Origin: Lactuca virosa | Lineage: Eukaryota; Streptophyta; Magnoliopsida; Asterales; Asteraceae | Length of the DNA stretch: 64,000 nucleotides | Assembly: GCA_928212115.1 (NCBI GenBank) | Contig: CAKMRJ010003334.1 | Span: forward strand, 19,673,716 to 19,737,715 | Direction: 5' to 3' | Part shown: piece by piece, positions 1 to 17,121 of the stretch | Layout of the letters: each line of letters begins with the position of its first letter | Position numbering within the stretch: the first letter of the stretch is position 1 | The notes under the pieces: model-generated | Told to the model about the DNA's origin: nothing | The model's database searches: none | The model's input: only the letters and a program-made list of their open reading frames with translations | Made by a program: the position numbers and the translations under genes

Positions 1-985
1 AACGCATCTCGGATTTCCATGTCCGCCGAGTGGATGCCCGGACAACCACGACCACCGTACCTTGACGGATCTGCACCTGGGTACGTTTTCTTCCGTCTGA
101 CGATTAACTAGTTTCACAAGAAACGATTTTTGAAGCTGATTTACTGATCTTGTGTGTGTTTCAGGGATTTTGGGTTTGACCCACTTGGTCTTGGTGAGGG
201 GTCCCAGAGAACCTTGAAAGATTCAAAGAGTCCGAGCTCATCCACTGCAGAGGGCTATGCTTGCAGTAGTAAGTCATTCATTAACGAAAAAAATAGCAAG
301 GATTAGTGTTATATGTTTGATATCTATATATATATACTATATATATATATATATATATATATCTATATATCTATATATATATATATATATTATCTATATA
401 TATATATCTATCTATATATATACAAGTTACAATTATTATTTATTAATACGTTACAAATTTGCAGCCTGGGATTTTGTTACCTGAAGCATTAGGATTGGGC
501 AATTGGGTAAAAGCACAAGAATGGGCAGCCCTGCCCGGCGGGCAAGCAACATACCTAGGGAACCCGGTGCCATGGGGTACCCTACCCACAATCTTGGCTA
601 TCGAATTCATCTCCATTGCATTCGTAGAACACCAAAGGAGCATGGAAAAAGACACAGAAAAGAAGAAGTACCCCGGTGGTGCTTTTGACCCATTAGGCTA
701 CTCAAAAGACCCTAAAACCTTCGCAGAGTACAAGGTCAAAGAGATCAAAAATGGTAAATAAAACATTTATTACAAGTCTTTACATATATGTATATGTATA
801 TATATAATTATACCCTTTTGACTTATGTATATATTAAAATGAAATGTAGGACGTTTGGCTTTGTTGGCATTTGTGGGATTTTGTGTGCAACAATCGGCTT
901 ACCCTGGAACCGGACCATTGGAGAACTTGGCAACTCATTTGCCTGACCCATGGCACAACAACATTGGAGATGTCATTATTCCTAA
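1..985 (+). pseudogene. Truncated, frameshifted second copy of LHCA1
   Basis: This stretch repeats about 2007-2995 almost base for base, including introns. It holds the tail of exon 1 (1-80), exon 2 (165-268), exon 3 (465-753) and exon 4 from 850 to the N gap. Exon 2 is 104 bp against 103 bp in the intact copy: two extra G after GGTGAG near 196 and a missing T near 250 break the frame. One further change in exon 4 turns an Ala codon into Pro. The TA repeat in intron 2 differs in length. The transit-peptide part lies left of the window and the last codons fall in the gap. Either a real tandem pseudogene or an unpolished redundant contig end placed beside the true gene; the near-identical introns and adjoining N run favour an assembly cause. 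Confidence 0.85.
318..421. repeat. (TA)n-rich repeat in intron 2 of the LHCA1 copy
   Basis: Interrupted TA/CTATAT microsatellite. It aligns with the one at 2325-2431 in the intact gene but has a different length and different interruptions. Confidence 0.8.
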
Positions 986-998
986 NNNNNNNNNNNNN
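986..998. other. Assembly gap (13 N)
   Basis: Thirteen N bases directly after the last readable codons of the duplicated LHCA1. The true distance between the two copies, and whether the left copy is complete, cannot be known from this sequence. Confidence 0.99.
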
Positions 999-1689
999 AA
1001 ACATTATTTCACAACATTCATCAAATAAATAAACCATTTACATTATTATTACACAATATTTTTAAGATCAAATAGATTATTATTACACAATATTTTTAAG
1101 ATCAAATAGGCTAGCGGCTGATTAGTAAGCTCCGGTCACATTTAACACATTCAACAGGTAATCAAATTAACATATTTCTGTTCAAAAAAACTTATATGTT
1201 CTGTTTGACGGTTTGAGTTTGTTTCATCGATGATTTTAACTGTTCTAGTTTGATTTTCCTTTGCATGAGAGTCGCAATATTTTTGGTAGTTTGGAGTGTC
1301 ACTCATTTTTTTTCTTATCCATCATCATTATCTTTGATATAAGTTTCAATTCTTGTATTGGTGGTCATTTTTGTTTTAACTTTTGGCTTTGTTATTCAGG
1401 TTTTAAGTGTTTGGTTTCTGTTGTCGTTTCAAAAATTTTATCCTTGTAATTATTTTTTCTGTTAGTTTTTTTATTAAAAATGCTTTTACTTTACCAATTT
1501 TGTTTTTGCTGTTAAAAAAAATCATGAACAGATGGCGAAACCCCGGGTTCGTTCATGGCCACAATTTCCGATTCCTCCTTTTCCATGGCAAATAAATGTC
1601 AACCACCAATTGACCACAAAAAAATCAAATAACACAACGTAAATTACAAAACTACCCTTACCCTCCACGTAAGCATATCAAATGGATTA
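999..1689. other. AT-rich intergenic DNA upstream of LHCA1
   Basis: No coding signal on either strand. It contains an exact direct repeat (1042-1109) and T-rich tracts. The LHCA1 promoter begins at about its right end. Confidence 0.5.
1042..1109. repeat. Exact 34-bp tandem duplication
   Basis: Two identical 34-bp units, 1042-1075 and 1076-1109, each running from ATTATTATTACACAAT to GATCAAATAG. It lies about 800 bp upstream of the LHCA1 start codon. No function is evident. Confidence 0.9.
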
Positions 1690-1815
1690 ACCTTCCACGT
1701 GGTCCAATAACAAGCTAGTATCTCCCAACACCTAGCCAATAATAAATCAGCATATGGATATTGCCCCTAAAAATCTCCTCCATATTTAGTCACCAGTCAC
1801 CACCATCATTATTCA
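1690..1815 (+). promoter_or_regulatory. LHCA1: LHCA1 promoter with light/clock-type sites
   Basis: Within 200 bp of the start codon there is a perfect palindromic G-box CCACGTGG (1695-1702), two CCAAT boxes (1704-1708 and 1736-1740), a GGATA element (1756-1760) and AAAAATCT (1769-1776). A TATA-like CATATTTAG lies at 1781-1789, placing the start of transcription near 1815. AAAAATCT matches the CCA1-binding consensus AA(A/C)AATCT, defined on an Arabidopsis Lhcb promoter, and G-box, CCAAT and GATA sites are usual in light-harvesting gene promoters. The motifs are seen; their function here is inferred. Confidence 0.6.
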
Positions 1816-1892
1816 TCCACAACCACAACTACCACCACCACCACCGCTAAAATCCTCCATTTCCATTTCCAGATTCATACATTCTTCTGGGA

Positions 1893-3014
1893 ATGGCTTC
1901 CAATACATTAATGAGCTGCGGCATCCCCGCCGTGGGCCGCCCCTCGCTTCTCTCCTCTTCCAAATCAAGATTCGCGACTGCTGTGCCACTTTCCGGAGTT
2001 ACCACCAACGCATCTCGGATTTCCATGTCCGCCGAGTGGATGCCCGGACAACCACGACCACCGTACCTTGACGGATCTGCACCTGGGTACGTTTTCTTCC
2101 GTCTGACGATTAACTAGTTTCACAAGAAACGATTTTTGAAGCTGATTTACTGATCTTGTGTGTGTTTCAGGGATTTTGGGTTTGACCCACTTGGTCTTGG
2201 TGAGGTCCCAGAGAACCTTGAAAGATTCAAAGAGTCAGAGCTCATTCACTGCAGATGGGCTATGCTTGCAGTAGTAAGTCATTCATTAACGAAAAAAATA
2301 GCAATGATTAGTGTTATATGTTTGATATATATATCTATATATATATATATATATAGATCTATATATCTATATATATATATTAGATTATCTATATATATAA
2401 TATTATTTATACTATATATATATAATATTATACAAGTTACAATTATTATTTATTAATACGTTACAAATTTGCAGCCTGGGATTTTGTTACCTGAAGCATT
2501 AGGATTGGGCAATTGGGTAAAAGCACAAGAATGGGCAGCCCTGCCCGGCGGGCAAGCAACATACCTAGGGAACCCGGTGCCATGGGGTACCCTACCCACA
2601 ATCTTGGCTATCGAATTCATCTCCATTGCATTCGTAGAACACCAAAGGAGCATGGAAAAAGACACAGAAAAGAAGAAGTACCCCGGTGGTGCTTTTGACC
2701 CATTAGGCTACTCAAAAGACCCTAAAACCTTCGCAGAGTACAAGGTCAAAGAGATCAAAAATGGTAAATAAAACATTTATTACAAGTCTTTACATATATG
2801 TATATGTATATATATAATTATACCCTTTTGACTTATGTATATATTAAAATGAAATGTAGGACGTTTGGCTTTGTTGGCATTTGTGGGATTTTGTGTGCAA
2901 CAATCGGCTTACCCTGGAACCGGACCATTGGAGAACTTGGCAACTCATTTGGCTGACCCATGGCACAACAACATTGGAGATGTCATTATTCCTAAAGGAA
3001 TTTTCCCCAATTAA
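1893..3014 (+). CDS. LHCA1: Photosystem I light-harvesting chlorophyll a/b protein Lhca1
   Basis: Four exons: 1893-2086, 2171-2273, 2475-2763 and 2860-3014, all with GT-AG introns, giving 741 nt and 246 aa. The protein is a pigment-binding antenna of LHCI, bound to the photosystem I core in the thylakoid membrane. Residues 1-45 are Ser/Ala-rich without acidic residues, as in a chloroplast transit peptide; the mature part probably starts near AEWMPGQP. The first membrane helix has the LHC signature [12 protein letters not shown], the middle helix is [15 protein letters not shown], and the third has the paired signature [15 protein letters not shown]. The Glu/Arg salt-bridge and His/Asn chlorophyll ligands are present, and the C-terminus ends GIFPN. 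Length and exon order fit the family. It converges on the receptor kinase to its right. Confidence 0.96.
2325..2431. repeat. TA-rich microsatellite in LHCA1 intron 2
   Basis: Interrupted TA/CTATAT repeat wholly inside intron 2 (2274-2474). It does not touch the splice sites. Its length differs from the repeat in the left copy. Confidence 0.8.
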
Positions 3015-3836
3015 TATGCAACATGCATGCTTGCTTTTGAGCTCCAAAATTCTCATATGTAAAGGCCTTGTAAAACTTCATCTTGTAATCAAATGAACTT
3101 ATATTATATTAGTGTCAATTTCAAAGTTTGTGGTAACTTCTTAAAGATTTCATCAAATTTCGAAATTTTATTTCATCAGATTGTATACAATGAGTTATCC
3201 TAATCAAAATCATTTTATTTCTCTAAGAGATCTTGATTACAATTTTCTGCATACTTTTATGCCCACATTGAACCAAATTATATATCAAGCAACTTTAAAC
3301 CTTATTTATTTTTTATTTGTTTTTGGAGAAAGGACGCAAAATTGCTGTCTTTTTTTTTCTTTTCGTAACTGAAAAGATTAATTTAGTTTTTCAATTTCAA
3401 ACCACATTACACATAGAACCCAGTTTTATGTTAATCTGTGACGTATTGGTTAGACACTTCTAATGATGAAAGATTCATTTTCCATAACTGATAGATCTAT
3501 GCCTACTAGTTGCATAAAATTCAATTTAATGAGAATAATCCACAAGTAGCACTTTCTGATTTAGACACAAATAGAAGTTGGTTTTATGTTAATCCGAACA
3601 ACATTCTTAAATGGTGTTCTTGAAGAGCAAGTGCCCAAACAATGACATAAAAAATTCGATGAAATAATTTGTTCAATGTTTTTTTCTTATACCAGTCTGA
3701 AAGGGAAAATGCAGCAAGCATATTTAGACATTATACAGTTAATAACAAAGTCTGTCAAGTCTACACAAGGATTCAGACCAATCAAGTTACAAAGTTTAGT
3801 GTATATATACATCTGACATACAAATTCTTCTTATTA
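3015..3836. other. Intergenic region between convergent LHCA1 and receptor kinase
   Basis: AT-rich DNA holding the 3' UTRs of two genes that face each other. A possible LHCA1 polyadenylation zone is the AATCAAATGA/TTATATTA stretch near 3088-3110. No further gene or element recognised. Confidence 0.5.
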
Positions 3837-9769
<5,933 letters not shown>

Positions 9770-12007
9770 TGACGAGCTGTTGTTGGGTGCATGTGGACGA
9801 AGATTATATGTAAATATTAAATATCTGGTCAATTGAAGTAAAGCTTGGTAAACAAGTTGAAAAAAGGTATCACGCCAATGTTGAAAATACGTCATAATAA
9901 TTCATTAATTCAACATCAACTATGCTACGTAAGAAAGTCAACAGCTTCGTGATAGCAATAAATTTATCCAAGAACTTCTGTGGTTTAGACTGTACTAGAA
10001 ACGATTGCCTCCATGGACCGCTTCAAATTCTTGAACGAAGCTCATGTTTATGTAAAATTGATTTGAATTTGATTTACGTACTTCGATTTAAATAAAGGTT
10101 TTCAATTCCATTAGACCATCTTCAATATCCTATATCAAATTTTCACACAAAATTTGTAAAAAAGATGATGTAATAGTATTTCAATCACCATTTTTACACC
10201 TAAAAGTATGTTCACTGGCATATTTTTTTTTTTTTAACTTATACAGATTGTCAAAAGTCGTTTTCAACTTATTACCTTTTTATTTGTTTATCTACATCTA
10301 CATTTTTTGTGTAAAAAATCTATAAAATATAATACTAGGTTATCCAAATTAGTTATTTATATATTATTAATTCAAATTAGGTATTATTTTTATTAAAATG
10401 ACATCTGGTAAATAAAATAACTATATTTCAAGCACATCTTTTTATATTTATGATTAATTAATATCAATTTAATATATAACATAATATAATAATAAATAAT
10501 TATTACATTTAGGATTTACTTATTTACATATTTTAAACTATAATAGAATATAATAGAATAAAATGAAAGATGTGAGACTAAAAATGATACACGAAAGTGT
10601 TATACCATTTTAATGTAAAAGATTAGCATAATATCAAATTAGGTGTTGTATAATTCATTTCCACCACTGCCATCATATGTAAACTGTCACCCCTACTTCA
10701 TTGTTGTCTTCTTCACCTTACATGCAATTCTTTATTTTCTTCTAAACGCCCCTACACACGTGTCACCATACATAAATCACATTTAAAGGTTCCACTTCTC
10801 ATAAACACAAATAAAGATACACATTAACTTTTTTGATTTCTTCCCCAATCCGTATCTCATTACATGAGATGAATTAACCCAATTCCTTACTAGTTCTTTT
10901 TATTGGACTTCAAATCGGAAGACACATCAACCAAGCATAACACCAGTTTTCGACTTCCTCCGGGTTAGTGCTTGCAGTGTGGTCACCAGATCACGGGATC
11001 AGTGATTGGTGATTGGTATTGGTGGATTTACTGAATTTGTGACTAGACATGCTGTGTTTGGATTGGATGCATGTTTCATTTTCTCCATTAATTCCATATT
11101 TTCATGGGATTTATATTTTTGGGTTAGATCCAGTTCCATGAACTTTGATTTTGAAACAAAAACAAGATTGATTTCCATGGGTTTTGATTTTCCATTCAAG
11201 CGGAAAGCAATGGTTTAATTGACTGGTGTGGTTCGATTGAGAAGTGGTTTTGAATTTAGGGAAAAAATCCAACATGAGATGTCGATTGGCAACCTATGCT
11301 CTTCATTTTAAAAAGAAGTTTTCTACTTATGACCTTGAAATCTTGTGATCTTGTTTGGACATTAAAAAAATAAAATAAAATAAAATAAAAAGAGTAAAGT
11401 TGACGAGAGAGATTGGGGAGACATGAGTATATTTGTTTGCTTTTAATGTCAAAGGAAGATGAAGATGAAGATGAAGATGCTTTGGAGGGTGTTTGTGATT
11501 GTTCTTATTGATTTTTTGGGCAGGTAAAAAAACTGTTTGCCAAACTAAAAGTAAAGCATTTTTCAAAATACTTTTTCTATTAGTTTAAAAAAAAAACTTA
11601 AAGTTCATGTATATTTGAATTTTTGAAACTTTTTTTAGTTTTTTAACCACAATAACTTCACAAATGAGATTTTAAATCAACCATTTTTTAACTTATTGAG
11701 TTATTGACTTTTGTCACCACAAAACTAGTCTAAACACTATATTAAAAACTCTTTTTGTCACCACCATAAATTAATAAATATTTTTGCCCATAATCACTTT
11801 TAGAGTTAAAAAAAAAACAAACAATCCCAAACACCCGCGTAGTGTGTGTATGTGCGTTGTTTGTTTTTCGTATACATATGTTCGGTGGCATATTTTTTTG
11901 ACCTTCCATGCTAGTTGAATTTTTGTAGATAATATCTAGCGTTTTTTGCAAACCATTAACCATATTAGCAGTTTTGTTTATATATTATCAAATTATTTAA
12001 ATTTAAG
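9770..12007. other. Upstream region of the receptor kinase; no gene recognised
   Basis: AT-rich DNA with an AAATA-type repeat near 11366-11390 and a short GAAGAT repeat near 11456-11480. Small open frames here have no family features. The receptor-kinase promoter must lie in the left part; no convincing TATA box could be chosen. Confidence 0.4.
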
Positions 12008-12268
12008 GAAAATGTCCTTGTAGTATAATCAACTATTGTCATTTATCTGATTCGGTCACTAAACTATTTTTTTGTGTAATAAGTCATTAAACTTAGAAGT
12101 TACATGACAAATAAATCACTTTTGTTAATTTTTAACGAATCCCGGTTACCGAGCTTACATCGAAGTGTGACATTCCGAGGAATTTTAGTGACCTATTGCG
12201 TAAAAAAAATAGTTTAGTGACCAAATTGGGTAAATGACAATAGTTGATTGTGCTACAATGACATTTTC
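12008..12268. mobile_element. 261-bp foldback MITE (family F1)
   Basis: The two halves are inverted copies of each other over roughly 95 bp. The left end reads GAAAATGTCCTTGTAG and the right end is the complement of GAAAATGTCATTGTAG. Both arms contain CAACTATTGTCATTTA and a GGTCACTAAACTATTT core. Related half-copies occur at 12790-13009 and 18734-18965. No clear target duplication, no coding capacity. Confidence 0.75.
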
Positions 12269-12789
12269 TCATTTTTTATGTTTTATCTTTTTAATAAAAT
12301 TAATTAGGGCATGTCCTACCTACATAATACTAACCTTCTTCTCGTTCACATGAACGAGACCTTTAACAGGAGTCAGACCAACACCAATTTCTTGTTTTCT
12401 TTCGTCCATTCTTCCCTTCTAACCAGTGGTACACGAACGAAGATGGCTTTCTCTCTTCTTCCTTCTCGAGCAGTAAAGCACCGCCGTTCATAGAAACCCT
12501 TGTATGCATCGATTTCAACTCTGATTCAACAACCATAAGGATACTTGAACTCCGACATCGTCTACGTCAAAAGTGTAAGTCAAAACCTGATTCCGCTCAA
12601 CGCGACAACACCAGTGTTCATATCCGATTATCGGACCTATGTTTCGATTTGCAGAACTTGTTTTTCCAAAAAATTATTTTGAACATTTTCCAAAGTATGG
12701 TTCTGTATGTAAGAGAGACAGAGATATGGGTTGAGTTTGTCACCCATATATTTGTTTAATGATATAAATTAAGTAGAAAAGGTATAAAA
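12269..12789. other. Gene-like fragment between two F1 copies
   Basis: This 520-bp stretch is less AT-rich than its surroundings. It holds a short open frame (12311-12493, +) with no recognised domain. Being bracketed by a complete F1 foldback and an F1 half-copy, it could be captured host sequence, but no parent gene is recognised. Confidence 0.3.
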
Positions 12790-13009
12790 AAAGGGGTGGA
12801 TGACTAATGGCGTGGCGCACTGCCACATAAGTTTCTTCGACACGTCACACTTCCACGTAAACTTGGTAACGTGGGATCTGTTAAAAATTTAACAAATGTG
12901 ATTTAATTGACAAACAACTTGTAAGTTTAATGAATTATTGTGCATAAAAATAGTTTTGTGATCAAATTGAACAAATAACAATAGTTGATTATTCTACGGT
13001 TACATTTCC
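12790..13009. mobile_element. F1-family right half-copy
   Basis: It matches the right arm of family F1: GTGATCAAATT, then AACAATAGTTGATTATTCTACGG, ending near TACATTTCC. Its inner part (CCACGTAAACTTGGTAACGTGGGAT and on) matches the copy beginning at 18734. Together with the left end at 12008 it might bound a larger element carrying 12269-12789. Confidence 0.55.
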
Positions 13010-13040
<31 letters not shown>

Positions 13041-13131
13041 TATATCTATATAGATATTATATATATATATCTAATATATTATAGATATATCTATATATAT
13101 ATATAGTATATCTATATAATCTATAATATAT
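13010..13131. repeat. TA-rich array left of the long foldback
   Basis: TA/CTATAT microsatellite directly abutting the long palindromic element at 13132. A matching array follows its right end. Confidence 0.8.
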
Positions 13132-13474
13132 GGGCTAATCCATAAAAACCCTCAAGTTTTCAAGGTTTTGTCGGTTTTGCCAAAGTTGAATTTTATGTCC
13201 GTTTTTACCCTAACATTTTCCAAAAAATGTTCGGTTTTACCCTTTTACCGGTGATAACAGGTTACCATTATATTAACTTCGCAAAAAACCCTTAAGTTTA
13301 TAGTTTGTTTTATGTTTTTACCCTGAAGTTAGATTTTTTTACACTTTTACCCTTTGTATTTTCTTTTCATATTATATGTATTCATGTAGAAAAATAATAT
13401 TTATAATACGAAAAAATTTAATTAAATATTGTATTTACAATTTTTTAATGTTTTTCTTCATATATATATATATA

Positions 13475-13518
<44 letters not shown>

Positions 13519-13895
13519 ATGTGTGTGTGTGTGTGTGTCTGTGTGTTTTTTCTTGGATAAATCATTTAAGATGTAAAAAAAACACAATTAATGTTTTTAG
13601 AACTACAGGTACATATTTTTATGTATTTAAAAATATACATATCAATAAAAAAACTTGTTGAACCATTGTTTATATAAGTATATACATATATTTTTAGAAG
13701 TGTAAATATGTATTTTGATATATGTTTTTTAAGTATAAATATATTTTTAGAAGTATAGATACATATTAATATATAAAAATATAAAAATATGTATTTATAC
13801 TTGTAAAACTATCTATAAAACACGTATTCATAATTCTAAAAATATTATTTACTTTTTAAATGGTATAACCTTGCAAACACACACACACACAAACA

Positions 13896-13938
<43 letters not shown>

Positions 13939-14269
13939 CATTAAAAAATTATAAATACGATATTTAATTAATCATTTTTTCGTATATAAATTCGATTTTT
14001 CTGCATGAATACGTATATTATGAAAAAAATACTTAGGGTAAAAGTGTAAAAAAATTATAAACTTAAGGGTAAAAACGTAAAAAAAAGGGGAAACTTAAGG
14101 ATTTTTTTTGCGAATTTAATATAATGGTAACCTGGAAAACCTGTTATCACCGGTAAAAGGGTAAAACCGAACATTTTTTCGAAAATGTTAGGGTAAAAAC
14201 GGACATAAAATTCAACTTTGGGTAAAACGACAAAACCCTAAAAACTTGAGGGTTTTTTGACATTAGCCC
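13132..14269. mobile_element. 1.14-kb near-complete inverted repeat (foldback element)
   Basis: The left end reads GGGCTAATCCATAAAAACC and the right end is the complement of GGGCTAATGTCAAAAAACC. The arms stay complementary almost to the centre: TTACCGGTGATAACAGG pairs with CCTGTTATCACCGGTAA, and inner TA and GT/CA repeats pair too (13520s with 13870s). It sits inside a TA array on both sides, so the target duplication may be TA or hidden in the repeat. No coding capacity. RNA read through it would fold into a very long hairpin. Confidence 0.82.
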
Positions 14270-14365
14270 TATATATATATATAATATATATTATATATAT
14301 ATTATATATATCTATAATATATATATATATATATATATATCTATATATATATATATATATATATA
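14270..14365. repeat. TA-rich array right of the long foldback
   Basis: Interrupted TA microsatellite directly after the foldback element; with 13010-13131 it forms the array into which that element inserted. Confidence 0.8.
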
Positions 14366-16171
14366 GGGCTTAGGTTATTCTATTCAAAGTAATTATTTTG
14401 TTATTGTATATATAAATGTGAGCCAATCAATTTTACTTATTTTTAAGAAAGTGATTTATACATATTATTGAATTAAATATAATTGAAAAATATCATCTAA
14501 TTTAATTACAATGGTATTTTAGTCAATTAGTATACATTTAATAAAGGAAAATTGCATATTTTAAGGGATCATAGATTCTATTAATTTTAAAAATCCGATT
14601 TTACGAATTATAATTCTTTTAATTCGGACATTCTGACAGAATATGTTTATGAGTATATTCAAAAATAAAAATATTCTTGAATCATAAATAATAAAAATAT
14701 TCTTGAACCTATTTCTTGATCATGACTTTAAAAACTTCTTGTAGAATAACAAATTCTTGAACAATCAATTGAAGAATAAAAACAAAAAATACATTATTTC
14801 TTATAGAATACAGGTAACAATTGTTAAGAATTACATTCTAAAAGAATAATGTTAAAGCATAAAACTAAAAAAACTTTCAAAACGGGAAAGAAAACATCAA
14901 AATCTAACAACGACACTAATACATTCTAAAAGAATAATGTTGCTTAGAATCACTTTCAAGTTTGTGGTTCTTTCTTCAAGCATCAACTTCTATGAAAACA
15001 AAACCAAATTGTAGTTTAGATTCCAATAATGCATTAGCAAATGAAAAATAAAAAACTAAAATTCCTTTGGAAAAATATGTGGACTTGTGAATTGCACCAA
15101 AACCAATAACCAATAATTGTAGAACATGCATAAATCAGTGAGAAAATATTCATACTCCATTCCAACAAAATTAGAATTCATGATTCCATTCCAAAAGAAT
15201 TGGAATTCGTGATTCCATTCCAAAAGAATTGGAATCGCACCAATATCATCCATTGAATCATCTACAGAAACAAACTGATTTTTATCATATAAGAAGAAGT
15301 AAATTTGATATGAAAATAGTGACAAACTACCTTTACTTTGTACTTTACATATAAGAAGAAGGTCATTGACACAACCTCTTTTACACTATACCTATTTGCA
15401 ACTACATTTACACTTACAGATCGCCACTGCTTAAACCCTCCCCTAAAGCTCTACACAAATAAAACCCTAGAAATCAAGACCGGTACAATTTATGTTAAAA
15501 AAGTCTCATTTACATTGAATCGATTGGAATAATCAATTTACGCACACAGATACAAGCATATACCTGAATTTTGAGTGATAGAAGAATCGGCATAGAAAAC
15601 GGACAAGGAAGGCGGGAGCGGAGTGACGATGAAGCCAGGACCACCGCCGCCGATGAGAGGAAGCAAACGATGATGATTTTGAATTTGAGGAAACGCTTCC
15701 TCCACCGATTGCTGCCATTGCCGACAGACTCCTCACTGTGTAGAATTGTTGAACAGAAGGGGATTTTCAAGCGTATCCCGACCTTTTTCCTCATCTGCTC
15801 CTAATTAATCATGTCTTCAACGAACGCCTTCTCTCTTTCTCTGGATCGAGATCCTCTGGTGTATCGGCAATAGAGAAATTGATGTCTGAGATAGGTTGTG
15901 GTGGTGGTAGAGCATCGTCGGTTGATAGTGATGCTCCGATGGCTGGGGGCTGTCGGATGTGCCCTTCAACCTCGGCAGTAATGGTGTTGGGATCGAATAG
16001 GTGGTGGTTTTAAAAAGCCGACGATGGATGGAGAAACCTAGGTAGCTGAAGTCAATGGTTACCATAATTATAGGATATTATTTCTGGAAACTAATAATCA
16101 AATTACCTATTTACCTTATTTATTTATTTAATTATTTATTTTTATTTTAATTTTTGAGTGGCCCACAATAA
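14366..16171. other. Unclassified region with a gene-like patch at 15.5-16.06 kb
   Basis: Mostly AT-rich DNA between two TA arrays. From 15181 to 15236 there is a short tandem repeat around CATTCCAAAAGAATTGGAAT. From about 15533 to 16065 base composition rises to coding-like levels, with overlapping open frames on both strands (15510-15794, 15533-15736 and 15817-16065, all -). None shows a recognisable domain, and a long minus-strand gene cannot be joined. It may be an old exon pair, a captured fragment or a non-coding RNA. Confidence 0.3.
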
Positions 16172-16237
16172 TCTATTATATATATATATATATATATAAT
16201 ATAGATATATAATATATAATATATATATATATATATC

Positions 16238-16272
<35 letters not shown>
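16172..16272. repeat. TA-rich microsatellite
   Basis: TA repeat with CTATAT interruptions, ending about 15 bp before the solo LTR. Confidence 0.8.
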
Positions 16273-16273
<1 letters not shown>

Positions 16274-16963
16274 GGCATGACCCTAGTGTTAACACCAGTC
16301 AAATTTAGGTCAAAACTAAATTGTTCAATAACCTTAATTGGGATAAATAAATTGGTAGAGATCGTAACTAGGTTTCCAAAAATATAAATAACACTGAAAT
16401 CCGAGTTATAACGAAGAAGTTATGACCAATCGAAGATCCGCAACAAAACCGGTTAAAATCTGTTAAGGGTAAACTACGAAATTTCAATAATACTTTCAAC
16501 CTTAGGTATCTAAATGAAAGTTGTAGATATCCCAAAACCGTAACATACATAAAAAGAACGCCCAATCTGACTTCATATGAGGAAGTTATGATTTTTCGAA
16601 GTTTCGGACATAGCAGTAGACAGCTAAAAACTCGAAATCGAGATCGAGCGACTTTTTGCCAACATGACCTAAATAAGAATCGAAGATCTCATCAATGGTA
16701 TTTCAACGGTACAACGTCTGACGAAAACGAACATCGGATGAAGAAGTTACGGATTTTTAACGGACTTTTCCTGTCCCGGCCTGTTAAAAATGTAATATTA
16801 AAAGTAAACTCAAAATTAGCCAAGGAAGTCTAAACGAGAGTTGTAGAGCATAATCTCACCTACGCGTGGATATAAAGAACGTCGAAAACGAAGCTCGTAT
16901 GCGAAAGATATGAATTTCTGAAGTTCGAGGCACAAGTTTCGACGATGTGTCAGAATTTTCAGA

Positions 16964-17121
16964 GTTCACGACGTGAACACTAAAGTTCACGACGTGAACA
17001 GTCTGACTGACCATTTCAGAGCCACTTGACAGATGACGCATGCCATGAGCGAATCGGGACAAACTCACGACGTGAATTGGCAAAACTCACGACGTGAACT
17101 TCGATTTTTAGCCTATATATA
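16964..17121 (+). promoter_or_regulatory. Four TCACGACGTGA palindromes followed by TATA box
   Basis: Copies at 16966-16976, 16987-16997, 17066-17076 and 17087-17097, the first two extended to GTTCACGACGTGAAC. TATATATA at 17114-17121 follows within 20 bp. The layout matches a promoter with iterated dimeric-factor sites; the ACGT core resembles bZIP/bHLH sites. Function is inferred. Confidence 0.6.

Noticed and set aside
257..484. Open frames of Ile/Tyr repeats over TA microsatellites (also 2160-2456 and 29754-29984)
   Set aside because: Low-complexity translation of TA repeats; they run through LHCA1 intron 2 or an LTR.
9770..9895. Upstream Met (9895) as start of the receptor kinase
   Set aside because: The extra 42 residues are not signal-peptide-like; the Met at 9769 directly precedes a hydrophobic signal.
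13010..14365. TA arrays as an origin or matrix-attachment element
   Set aside because: Nothing beyond AT content supports it; they are microsatellites around a foldback element.
16287..16291. TAGTG as target duplication of the solo LTR at 16287
   Set aside because: TAGTG follows the right end but overlaps the TG of the left end, so a true flanking duplication cannot be assigned.
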